Of a DNA stretch of 64,000 bases, positions 16,573 through 23,744 are shown one piece after another (position 1 is the stretch's first letter; every line of letters starts with the position of its first letter). The notes beneath the pieces were generated by a model, which was not told the origin of the DNA, searched no databases, and worked only from the letters and a program-made list of their open reading frames with translations. The DNA lies in the NCBI RefSeq assembly GCF_030409315.1, contig NZ_JAUFPS010000028.1:310001-374000 (forward strand), written 5' to 3'. This DNA comes from Mucilaginibacter flavus (GTDB lineage Bacteria; Bacteroidota; Bacteroidia; Sphingobacteriales; Sphingobacteriaceae). The position numbers and the translations under genes are program-made.

Positions 16573-17763
16573 ATGTACAATACACTACAGCCGGTTTTAC
16601 AGCAGGAATTGGAAGCCATTGAAAATGCGGGATTATACAAAAAAGAACGTATCATAACATCAGCACAAGGCGCGGATATTACCGTGCAGGGTGGCCAGGA
16701 GGTAATAAATTTTTGCGCCAATAATTACCTTGGCTTATCGGGCAATGCCCAGGTGATCAAGGCAGCCCAGGCTGCTATGGAAACACATGGTTACGGTTTA
16801 TCTTCGGTACGTTTTATTTGTGGTACCCAGGATATTCATAAAGAGCTTGAAAAAAAGATCTCTGAATTTTTAGGCACCGAAGATGCCATTTTGTACGCTG
16901 CCGCATTTGACGCCAACGGTGGTGTGTTTGAACCTTTGTTTAATGACCAGGATGCCATTATATCTGATGAGTTGAACCACGCTTCAATCATTGATGGTGT
17001 GCGCCTGTGCAAAGCCCAGCGTCAGCGCTACAAACACGATGACATGGCCGATTTAGAAGAGAAACTGCAAGCTACTGCAAGCTGCCGTCATCGTATCATT
17101 GTTACCGATGGCGCGTTCAGCATGGATGGCACCATTGCCCAATTAGATAAAATTTGCGCCCTGGCCGAGCAATATAACGCCTTGGTGATGATAGATGAAA
17201 GCCATTGCAGCGGTTTTATGGGGAAAACCGGCAGGGGTACCCATGAGCATCATAATGTAATGGGTAAAATAGATATTATTACCGGTACATTGGGTAAAGC
17301 TTTAGGTGGTGCATCGGGCGGTTTTACATCTGGCCGTAAAGAAATTATTGATATGCTGCGCCAACGTTCAAGGCCATATTTGTTTTCAAATACGCTTGCG
17401 CCTGCCATCACCGGTGCTTCAATAGCTGTATTGGATATGCTGAGCGAAACTACCCAGCTGCGCGATAAATTAGAAACCAATACCCAATACTTCCGCCAAA
17501 AAATGACAGAAGCTGGTTTTGATATTAAACCGGGCGTACACCCTATCGTTCCTGTTATGCTTTATGAAGCCAAACTGGCCCAGGAGTTTGCCGCCAAAAT
17601 GCTGGAAGAAGGTATTTACGTAATTGGGTTTTACTACCCGGTAGTACCACAAGGCAAAGCCCGCATCAGGGTACAAATTTCTGCAGCGCATGATATGCAT
17701 CACTTAGATAAAGCTATTGCGGCCTTTACCAAAGTAGGTAAGGAATTGGGCGTGATTAAATAA
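16573..17763 (+). CDS. kbl: Glycine C-acetyltransferase (2-amino-3-ketobutyrate CoA ligase)
   Basis: 396-residue PLP enzyme of the alpha-oxoamine synthase family. It converts 2-amino-3-oxobutanoate and CoA to glycine and acetyl-CoA in threonine breakdown. Seen: [13 protein letters not shown], the glycine-rich [29 protein letters not shown], and the PLP lysine in [12 protein letters not shown]. The close match to Kbl rather than KbL-like BioF or SPT is supported by the NNYLGL/DDSHATGF-type motifs and 396-residue length. No tdh gene is adjacent. Confidence 0.88.
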   Translation: MYNTLQPVLQQELEAIENAGLYKKERIITSAQGADITVQGGQEVINFCANNYLGLSGNAQVIKAAQAAMETHGYGLSSVRFICGTQDIHKELEKKISEFLGTEDAILYAAAFDANGGVFEPLFNDQDAIISDELNHASIIDGVRLCKAQRQRYKHDDMADLEEKLQATASCRHRIIVTDGAFSMDGTIAQLDKICALAEQYNALVMIDESHCSGFMGKTGRGTHEHHNVMGKIDIITGTLGKALGGASGGFTSGRKEIIDMLRQRSRPYLFSNTLAPAITGASIAVLDMLSETTQLRDKLETNTQYFRQKMTEAGFDIKPGVHPIVPVMLYEAKLAQEFAAKMLEEGIYVIGFYYPVVPQGKARIRVQISAAHDMHHLDKAIAAFTKVGKELGVIK

Positions 17764-17793
17764 TACGTACAGATTCTTTATATTTGTACGTAT
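17763..17793 (+). promoter_or_regulatory. Promoter with overlapping operator dyad of the toxin-antitoxin operon
   Basis: TATATTTG at 17779-17786 is an exact TAnnTTTG -7 element. It is bracketed by ATACGTAC (17763-17770) and GTACGTAT (17786-17793), a perfect 8-bp inverted repeat with a 15-base spacer. The position and symmetry fit an autoregulatory operator bound by the antitoxin. Start codon at 17807. Confidence 0.6.
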
Positions 17794-17806
17794 AAACAGG
17801 TTTGTT

Positions 17807-18091
17807 ATGGAAAGTACAAAGCTAACTTTGAGCGTTAAATCAGATTCTGTACCTCGTATAAAAGAATATGCGAAGCGTCAACATACAAGTGTTTCTAAAT
17901 TAGTGCAGGAGTATTTTGATAAAATAGAGGAACAAGAAAAAAAAGAAGATCCTTTATTAGAGAAATATAAAAATATCGAGATTCCTGAATGGATTCAAAG
18001 TTTAACAGGTATTTTGAAGGGGAAATATCCGGACGATATGAATTACGACGACATGAAGTACGAATATTTCAAAGAAAAATATGACTTATAA
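17807..18091 (+). CDS. Antitoxin, DUF6364-like
   Basis: 94 residues. The N-terminus TKLTLSVKSDSVPRIKEYAKRQHTSVSKLV has a ribbon-helix-helix-like pattern (beta strand, helix, helix) seen in DUF6364 antitoxins. The acidic, lysine-rich C-terminal half (EQEKKEDPLLEKYKNIEIPEW) would wrap the toxin. It overlaps the PIN-domain gene by 11 bases, the usual antitoxin-first arrangement, and a palindrome covers its promoter. DNA is more AT-rich than around it, which suggests transfer. Confidence 0.75.
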   Translation: MESTKLTLSVKSDSVPRIKEYAKRQHTSVSKLVQEYFDKIEEQEKKEDPLLEKYKNIEIPEWIQSLTGILKGKYPDDMNYDDMKYEYFKEKYDL

Positions 18092-18497
18092 ACGCCTATT
18101 CTTAGATAGTGATGTTTTATTGGATATGTTTTTAAAAAGAGAGCCGTTTTTCTTTTATACTCAAATACTATTAGTTGAGGGCGAAAAAAGAAAGCTCGAG
18201 ATCAATACATCGTCGTTAGTGATAGCGAATATAAATTATGTGCTAAGGAAGCAGGTGGGACAGATAACAGCGAGGGAGAATATAAAGGCTTTAGTTAAAT
18301 CAATCAATATCTTACCGTTTAAAAGCGATATAATTGATTTGGCATTAGTGAGTAATATTGCCGACTTTGAAGATGCAATTCAGTACTTCATTGCCCAAAA
18401 GCACAATTGTGATTTAATCATAACCCGTAATATAAAAGATTATAAAGAGTCAACCATACCGGTTTTAACAGCCGAACAATTTTTAAGAATATTATAA
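18081..18497 (+). CDS. PIN-domain toxin (VapC-like ribonuclease)
   Basis: 138 residues. PIN acidic residues are seen in FLDSDVLLDMF (first Asp), a central ADFEDAIQYF block (Glu/Asp pair) and ITRNIKDYK (final Asp). Such proteins cut tRNA or rRNA when the antitoxin is removed. The gene overlaps the antitoxin gene by 11 bases. Its TAA stop shares one base with the ATG of pheS (TAATG at 18495-18499), which is an unusual coupling of a toxin to an essential gene. Confidence 0.8.
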   Translation: MTYKRLFLDSDVLLDMFLKREPFFFYTQILLVEGEKRKLEINTSSLVIANINYVLRKQVGQITARENIKALVKSINILPFKSDIIDLALVSNIADFEDAIQYFIAQKHNCDLIITRNIKDYKESTIPVLTAEQFLRIL

Positions 18498-19531
18498 TGC
18501 AAAATAAAATAGACCAATACGCTGCCGAGATTAAGGCTTTCGCTTCCGCAAAGGCCGATGAGCTGGAAGCTTTCCGGATAAAATTTTTAGGAACCAAGGG
18601 GATAATTAAAGACCTTTTTGAAGAGTTTAAAACCGTTAGTTCTGAAGAAAAGCGCACGTTTGGTAAAGTACTCAATGAGTTTAAACAATTGGCCGAAGCT
18701 AAATATGCGGAGTTAAAGGAGAGCATTGACGCTGGCCCGGCTGCTAAAGACCTCGACCTGGATTTAACCCTGCCTGGTGATGGTTTTGCTGTTGGCTCGC
18801 GCCACCCGTTATCATTGGTGCGTAACGAGATTATTGATATTTTTAAACGCCTGGGCTTTGTTGTGGCCGAAGGACCGGAGATTGAGGACGACTGGCATAA
18901 TTTCTCGGCCTTAAACTTCCCTGAGGAACACCCGGCCCGTGATATGCAGGACACCTTCTTTATCAAAAAGAATCATGGTAAGGATGATATCGCTTTGCGT
19001 ACCCACACCTCATCGGTACAGGTAAGAATGATGGAGCATGGCAAACCGCCGTTCCGCGCTATTATGCCGGGCCGGGTTTATCGTAATGAGGCTATATCTG
19101 CCCGCGCGCATTGCTTTTTTCACCAGGTTGAAGGTTTATATGTTGATGAGAACGTTTCATTTGCCGATTTAAAGCAAACCCTTTACCATTTTGTACAGGA
19201 GCTTTATGGCGAAGGTACTAAAGTGCGTTTCCGCCCGTCATACTTCCCATTCACCGAGCCATCTGCCGAAATGGACGTATCATGTACCATTTGCAAAGGA
19301 TCGGGCTGTAATATGTGTAAATACAGCGGCTGGGTTGAAATTTTGGGTTGCGGTATGGTTGATCCTAACGTGTTGGAAAACTGCGGTATTGATAGTAACA
19401 AATTTACCGGCTTTGCGTTTGGTATGGGTATGGAGCGTATTGCCAATTTAAAATACGTTATCCGCGATCTGCGCCTGTTCTCGGAAAATGACAGTCGCTT
19501 TTTAAAGCAATTTACTACCGAAATGCTATGA
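18497..19531 (+). CDS. pheS: Phenylalanyl-tRNA synthetase alpha subunit
   Basis: 344 residues; charges tRNA-Phe with phenylalanine together with PheT, which is not in this window. N-terminal coiled coil, then the catalytic core: PLSLVRNEIIDIFKRLGF, motif 2 in GRVYRNEAISARAHCFFHQVEG and motif 3 in FGMGMERIANLKY. An extra cysteine cluster (CTICKGSGCNMCKYSGW) is inserted in the core and probably binds zinc, a feature of Bacteroidota PheS. It starts on the stop codon of the toxin gene and overlaps the next gene by 4 bases. Confidence 0.95.
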   Translation: MQNKIDQYAAEIKAFASAKADELEAFRIKFLGTKGIIKDLFEEFKTVSSEEKRTFGKVLNEFKQLAEAKYAELKESIDAGPAAKDLDLDLTLPGDGFAVGSRHPLSLVRNEIIDIFKRLGFVVAEGPEIEDDWHNFSALNFPEEHPARDMQDTFFIKKNHGKDDIALRTHTSSVQVRMMEHGKPPFRAIMPGRVYRNEAISARAHCFFHQVEGLYVDENVSFADLKQTLYHFVQELYGEGTKVRFRPSYFPFTEPSAEMDVSCTICKGSGCNMCKYSGWVEILGCGMVDPNVLENCGIDSNKFTGFAFGMGMERIANLKYVIRDLRLFSENDSRFLKQFTTEML

Positions 19532-19941
19532 GGAAACTGCTGGCCATTGTATTGATAAGCCTGTGTTACATCTCTTGCGGAAAAGCTACCGACTATGTAC
19601 CAAGCATACCGGTAAACTTTTCGGCGGCTATCAATGATCCGCGCCTGGCCGGGCTTAACAGCGCCGGTGGAGTTGCGCTTATTAATGGTTATGGGGTAGC
19701 AGGCCTTATTATTTACCGTACCCCAACAGGTGGTTATGCAGCGTACGATCGCTGCAGCAGCTATCAGCCCGAAAAAAAATGCGCCGTAACGCTGGATGCG
19801 TCAGGCTTTACGGTTACTGATCCTTGCAGCGGATCAAAATTTTCACTGGCCGACGGAACGCCTGTAAAGGCGCCTGCAACCAAGGCCTTAAGAAGCTATA
19901 TTGTAAGTTCGTATAATTATACGATCACTGTATCCAACTAA
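19528..19941 (+). CDS. Small lipoprotein with Rieske-like fold
   Basis: 137 residues starting in the ATGA overlap with pheS. Lipobox LCYISCGK places a lipidated Cys at about residue 17. The C-terminal part (YAAYDRCSSYQP ... TDPCSGSKFSLADGTPVKAPATKAL) resembles the two cluster loops of a Rieske domain. The ligand His residues are missing: the first loop has CSSY and the second PCSGSKF instead of CxH and CPxHGSxF. It is therefore probably a Rieske-like fold without a cluster. Function unknown. Confidence 0.65.
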   Translation: MRKLLAIVLISLCYISCGKATDYVPSIPVNFSAAINDPRLAGLNSAGGVALINGYGVAGLIIYRTPTGGYAAYDRCSSYQPEKKCAVTLDASGFTVTDPCSGSKFSLADGTPVKAPATKALRSYIVSSYNYTITVSN

Positions 19942-19946
19942 TGTAA

Positions 19947-20528
19947 ATGGAAGCCGATAAAATTAAAGATAGTATTAAGCGGGCAGCACAGGAATTATTC
20001 CGCAAATTCGGTTACCATAAAACCAGCGTTAACGAAATAGCCAAAAAGGCAAAAATTGCCAAAGCTACCATCTATAAATATTTTGACAGCAAAGAAGCCG
20101 TGTTGCACATTTTGCTGATGGATTATATTAAACTGAGTGTTGACGACCTGGTGCAAAGCAATACGCCGGACATGGACGAAGAGGCGTATTTGAATAACCT
20201 CATCATGAAAACCTGCCGGTTATCATACACGGTTTGTAACGAGTTTATCGGCTGGGATTTTATCCGCGAATCTACCAACTCCCAGGATTTTTTGAAGAAC
20301 TTATCTAACGAGCTGGAAGAAATGCTGATGGCCTCATTTATCCAGTTACCTGGCATTCGCAAGCATGAAACTTACCACCAGCGCCTGCGCTTTTTAATTA
20401 AATGCAGTAAAAGTATCGTATTTAGCTTCGCGTTTACCTCGGTAAGTGATTCAGACGTGCGTAAAAACTTCGTTTCTTTTCAAAAAGAGATCCTTCCTTA
20501 TTTGGTAAAGGCGGCTGTTACAGTTTAA
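19947..20528 (+). CDS. TetR/AcrR-family transcriptional regulator
   Basis: 193 residues. The N-terminal HTH is clear: RAAQELFRKFGYHKTSVNEIAKKAK then IAKATIYKYFDSKEAVLH. The C-terminal ligand-binding part is all-helical and not assignable to a ligand. The ATG at 19947 is used because the ATG five codons earlier reads ATG-TAA. It lies 5 bases after the lipoprotein gene, and its 3' end overlaps the convergent gene by 4 bases. Confidence 0.88.
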   Translation: MEADKIKDSIKRAAQELFRKFGYHKTSVNEIAKKAKIAKATIYKYFDSKEAVLHILLMDYIKLSVDDLVQSNTPDMDEEAYLNNLIMKTCRLSYTVCNEFIGWDFIRESTNSQDFLKNLSNELEEMLMASFIQLPGIRKHETYHQRLRFLIKCSKSIVFSFAFTSVSDSDVRKNFVSFQKEILPYLVKAAVTV

Positions 20529-20917
20529 ATTTTGTTTATTTTAAACACTATTGGCTCCGGATCTTCAACTATCCAAATGGTAGCCTCATCTATACTAATC
20601 GCATTCAAATTCAAGAAAGAATCAGCCCGCTGTAAATAATTTTCTTCTATATCTCCAAGGCGGGGCAGGGCTACTATATCGTTATCGATATTGATCCGCC
20701 TAACCCTGTCCAATAGTAGTTTCAAAGTATCTGCCGTATATACCGATTTTGCTTCTTCGGCTAAATCGCCCTTTTCATCAAATAAAAAGTAGTCGGTCAT
20801 CAATATGGAGAAGAATTGTTTGTCGCGCCTATCGTAATAAAATACTTCAGAAAACTTTACCGGTGATTGGCGAAGGCCTTCTATCAACCAGTTATAAATC
20901 TGTTCTTGCATCGTCAT
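20525..20917 (-). CDS. Unknown small protein
   Basis: 130 residues, no family recognised; no signal peptide or membrane segment. The sequence is rich in Asp/Glu with a probable start at the first ATG (MTMQEQIYNWL); a second ATG two codons later is possible. Segments such as FYYDRRDKQFFSILMTDYFLFDE suggest a compact alpha/beta fold resembling small UPF0158-type proteins, but this is a weak impression. It converges on the TetR gene. Confidence 0.65.
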   Translation of the reverse strand: MTMQEQIYNWLIEGLRQSPVKFSEVFYYDRRDKQFFSILMTDYFLFDEKGDLAEEAKSVYTADTLKLLLDRVRRINIDNDIVALPRLGDIEENYLQRADSFLNLNAISIDEATIWIVEDPEPIVFKINKI

Positions 20918-21042
20918 GGATAAAGATATGGAAGTTGTCGGTTTATTTTGCGAGAGGAAAATATTTAGATGCGGTTTTTAAAAGATTATAAAAGAATCGG
21001 CTGTGAGCTATCATTTTAATTACTAACATGTTGTTGATATTA

Positions 21043-21088
21043 TTATACCATATACCATTTTAGTATACGGTATAATTTATTATGTTTG
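21043..21088 (+). promoter_or_regulatory. Operator-like dyad and promoter upstream of a small ORF
   Basis: TTATACCATATAC (21043-21055) and GTATACGGTATAA (21063-21075) are reverse complements at 12 of 13 positions with a 7-base spacer. Directly downstream is TATGTTTG (21081-21088), an exact -7 element; TTTT at 21058-21061 is 19 bases upstream of it, in place for -33. A dimeric repressor bound here would cover the promoter. The binding protein is unknown; the TetR product encoded 0.5 kb upstream is a candidate. Confidence 0.65.
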
Positions 21089-21108
21089 CATAGTAAATTA
21101 AAAAAATC

Positions 21109-21222
21109 ATGAGCAGCGAACTAACAGATTTTTCAAACCAGATAGATGCACAGGTTGAATTTGAAGAGGTTGAGATTGATACGCAGGATATTTTAAGCTA
21201 TATAATCAGCTTATTTGCTTAG
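21109..21222 (+). CDS. Small acidic ORF (37 residues) behind a regulated promoter
   Basis: ATG at 21109 opens MSSELTDFSNQIDAQVEFEE, then VEIDTQDILSYIISLFA and TAG at 21220. The peptide is strongly acidic with a hydrophobic C-terminal end. It starts about 20 bases after an exact TAnnTTTG element with an operator-like dyad. No modification or export genes are adjacent, so a RiPP precursor is not supported. Too short to judge coding by composition; the promoter is the main support. Confidence 0.45.
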   Translation: MSSELTDFSNQIDAQVEFEEVEIDTQDILSYIISLFA

Positions 21223-21316
21223 CGTTTTCAGCCATTTGTTAATTGCCCGGGTTAAGTAAACTACTACCCGTGTGGCGCGTTATGTGTTTAAAATCCTGTC
21301 TGCCCATTCTCATATC

Positions 21317-21364
21317 TTGCTCAATTTGCATAGTATATTAAAAAAGTCGTCATTTTTTGAGCAA
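21317..21364 (+). promoter_or_regulatory. Inverted repeat and duplicated promoter-leader before the PLP enzyme gene
   Basis: TTGCTCAA (21317-21324) and TTGAGCAA (21357-21364) are perfect inverted repeats. Between them, 21325-21350 repeats 21085-21110 (the promoter-leader of the small ORF) with 3 differences in 26. TCAATTTG at 21321-21328 is one base from TAnnTTTG. It could be an RNA hairpin or an operator. I did not recognise a known SAM riboswitch here. Confidence 0.45.
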
Positions 21365-21413
21365 AAACAGGTAAGTTCGCAACCGCTATTATTTTTTTAC
21401 CAATAGGTTCAAA

Positions 21414-22649
21414 ATGACTACTAAAAGAGGTTTTACTACCACCCTATTACATGCCGACCGCCTTGGCAAACCCGAGCACGGTTCTTTACACAAACCCATT
21501 CATACTTCGGTTACTTACGGGCACGAGGATGTGCAGGACCTAGTAGATATTTTTCAAAATAAAAAGAAAGGTTACGCTTACTCGCGCCAGGGTAATCCAA
21601 CGGTTACCGCGTTGGAGCAAAAGGTAACTCAAATGGAAAAGGGCTTTTCGTCTATCGCTTTTTCTACCGGTATGGCGGCTATTTCGGCTACCATTATGGC
21701 CTTAATAAAACATACAGATCATATTGTGGCCAGCTCGTTTCTGTTTGGTAACAGCCGCAGTATTTTCCAAACCTATATTGATATGGGTTTAGATATCACT
21801 TTTGTTGATGCTACCGATGTAGCCAACGTAAGTGCGCAAATTAAAGAAAATACCAAACTGGTATTTGTTGAAACCATAGCGAACCCGGCCACCCAAATTG
21901 CCGATTTGGAAGGTATTGGTGAGTTATGCAGCCAAAAAGGAATTTTATACGTGGTTGATAACACCATGACATCGCCATACCTGTTTAACCCAATTGATGT
22001 TAAAGCAAGCTTGGTAATTAACTCCTTAACCAAATACATCGGCGGCCATGGTGATGCCTTGGGTGGCAGCGTTACCGATACCGGTTTATTTGACTGGAGC
22101 ATTTATCCAAATATTTTCCCAAGCTTCAAGGATCAGGTTAAACCCGAGGCTTTGGGCATGACCCAGGTGCGCAAAAAAGGTTTACGTGACGCCGGTGGCA
22201 CTTTAGCACCCGAAGCAGCCCACACCATATCTGTAGGTGCCGAAACTTTAGCCCTTCGTTTGGAGCGTGCATGTAACAACGCTTTCGCGTTGGCTACCTA
22301 TTTTGAAAGTCACCCTAAAATTAAGAAGGTATTTTACCCGGGCGTTGCAAGTCACCCGCAGCACGACCGTGCAGCCAAACTATTTAAAAAATTTGGCGGC
22401 TTAATGAGCATTGAACTGGATGAAAGTATTGATTGCCTTGCATTTTTAAATAAACTACAGCTGGTTGTAAAATCAAGCAACCTGGGCGATACTCGTACGC
22501 TTGCCATTCCGGTAGCGCAAACCATCTTTTTTGAATTGGGTGCCGAGCGCCGTGCCGAAATGGGCATCCCCGAAAGCATGATCCGCCTATCGGTAGGTAT
22601 CGAAGATCTGGATGATTTGGTAGAAGATTTTACGAACGCCTTGGGATAG
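21414..22649 (+). CDS. Cys/Met metabolism PLP-dependent enzyme (cystathionine gamma-synthase family)
   Basis: 411-residue PLP lyase/synthase of sulfur amino-acid metabolism. Seen: YSRQGNPTVTALEQKVTQME, the substrate-binding region FSTGMAAISATI, the PLP-phosphate site, VVDNTMTSPYLFNP, and the PLP lysine in NSLTKYIGGHGDALGG. The C-terminal arm has SSNLGDTRTLAIPVAQT and IRLSVGIEDLDDLVEDF. Members include MetB, methionine gamma-lyase and O-acetylhomoserine sulfhydrylase; sequence alone does not decide. It is monocistronic with an unusual leader. Confidence 0.88.
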   Translation: MTTKRGFTTTLLHADRLGKPEHGSLHKPIHTSVTYGHEDVQDLVDIFQNKKKGYAYSRQGNPTVTALEQKVTQMEKGFSSIAFSTGMAAISATIMALIKHTDHIVASSFLFGNSRSIFQTYIDMGLDITFVDATDVANVSAQIKENTKLVFVETIANPATQIADLEGIGELCSQKGILYVVDNTMTSPYLFNPIDVKASLVINSLTKYIGGHGDALGGSVTDTGLFDWSIYPNIFPSFKDQVKPEALGMTQVRKKGLRDAGGTLAPEAAHTISVGAETLALRLERACNNAFALATYFESHPKIKKVFYPGVASHPQHDRAAKLFKKFGGLMSIELDESIDCLAFLNKLQLVVKSSNLGDTRTLAIPVAQTIFFELGAERRAEMGIPESMIRLSVGIEDLDDLVEDFTNALG

Positions 22650-22680
22650 AATCAAGAGATTAGAGTCAAAAATTAAGACA
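22648..22680. repeat. 33-bp dispersed repeat, copy 1 (copy 2 at 56205-56237)
   Basis: Begins AGAATCAAGAGATTAGAGTC and ends TTAAGACA; the copy at 56205-56237 differs at 2 of 33 positions. Both are followed by a GGACAAAGG segment. It overlaps the stop codon of the PLP enzyme gene, so the repeat was probably inserted right at the end of the gene. Confidence 0.75.
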
Positions 22681-22688
22681 ATATTTTT

Positions 22689-22737
22689 AAAGGACAAAGG
22701 GTGAAAACGTGTAATAAAAATTCATTCTTTGTCCTTT
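22689..22737 (+). promoter_or_regulatory. Hairpin enclosing the start codon of the next gene
   Basis: AAAGGACAAAG (22689-22699) is the exact reverse complement of CTTTGTCCTTT (22727-22737). The GTG start at 22701 lies in the 27-base loop. The left arm comes from the dispersed repeat and the right arm is inside codons 9-13. An mRNA stem here could limit initiation. Confidence 0.5.
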
Positions 22738-23744
22738 TTATGTTTGCGCTTTGGGCCACATCGTGTAAACATGATCGCACTGTAAACACCTCCTTTTATT
22801 ATTGGAAAACGGTTTATAAAACCAACCCCACCGAGCAGGCTTATCTGCAACATTTTCACAGCAGCAAACTGTATGTGCGAATAATGGATGTAGATATGGA
22901 TGAAAACGGCACATCGCCTGTTCCGATATCTCCGGTTACTTTCAATGCTAAGCTACCCGATACGGTTGCTATTGTACCGGTGGTGTTTATTGTTAATAAC
23001 ATCCTCAAAAATATCTCCCATCCGCAGTTGGATGACCTGGCCGGCAAGATCAGCAATTTTGTTGATGGCAAAATACACCAGGCCGGTAAGTACACTTTCA
23101 ACGAGATACAAATTGACTGTGATTGGACCGCATCTACCCGCCAAAACTACTTTTACCTGCTCAAAAAACTGCAACAGGTACCTTATTTAAAAAGCAAACG
23201 CTTTTCTGTTACCTTACGACTGCATCAAATAAAAAATCAAAAAAGCAGCGGCATCCCACCGGTTAACCGGGTTATGCTTATGTGTTACAATATGGGCAAC
23301 CTGCGCAAATACGGGCAGCAAAATTCCATCCTTGAAATTACCGAGCTAAAGAAATACCTGGGCGATAACATCAGCAATTACCCATTGCCCATTGATGTTG
23401 GCTTACCGCTTTTTAGCTGGGCGGTAGCCTTTCGTGATCATGAATATATCGGCATCGCAAAAAGAATTTCAATTGCCCAACTACAGCAAAAAAATCAGTT
23501 TATATTTATAGGGAATAATATCTATCGTGCTAAAACAGACTTGCCCGATGATGGTTTAAAAGCCAATGATGAAGTGCGTTGGGAAGCGGTTTCGGCAAAT
23601 GACCTGCAATTAACGGCTGGCTATTTATCGCCGCTGATAAAAGCCGATAATACGCTTAATGTTATTTATTTTCACCTTGATGAGCCTGTAATAAAAGCCT
23701 ATACCTATGCCGACCTTGAAAAAACTAATCATATTTTCCGTTAG
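22701..23744 (+). CDS. Putative lipoprotein, glycosidase-like fold (DUF3142-like)
   Basis: 347 residues starting at GTG 22701. A lipobox ATSCK puts a lipidated Cys at residue 22. The body has TIM-barrel-like strand patterns: SKLYVRIMDVDMDENG, NEIQIDCDWTASTRQNYFYLLKKL, FSVTLRLHQIKN, RVMLMCYNMGNL and PIDVGLPLFSW. These recall DUF3142 and related glycoside-hydrolase-like proteins. No catalytic acid is assigned. It overlaps the next gene by 38 bases in a different frame, which implies coupled translation. Confidence 0.6.
   Translation: MKTCNKNSFFVLFMFALWATSCKHDRTVNTSFYYWKTVYKTNPTEQAYLQHFHSSKLYVRIMDVDMDENGTSPVPISPVTFNAKLPDTVAIVPVVFIVNNILKNISHPQLDDLAGKISNFVDGKIHQAGKYTFNEIQIDCDWTASTRQNYFYLLKKLQQVPYLKSKRFSVTLRLHQIKNQKSSGIPPVNRVMLMCYNMGNLRKYGQQNSILEITELKKYLGDNISNYPLPIDVGLPLFSWAVAFRDHEYIGIAKRISIAQLQQKNQFIFIGNNIYRAKTDLPDDGLKANDEVRWEAVSANDLQLTAGYLSPLIKADNTLNVIYFHLDEPVIKAYTYADLEKTNHIFR

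Noticed and set aside
21222..21413. SAM riboswitch before the Cys/Met-metabolism enzyme gene
   Set aside because: An inverted repeat is present, but I could not recognise the conserved core of any SAM riboswitch class.
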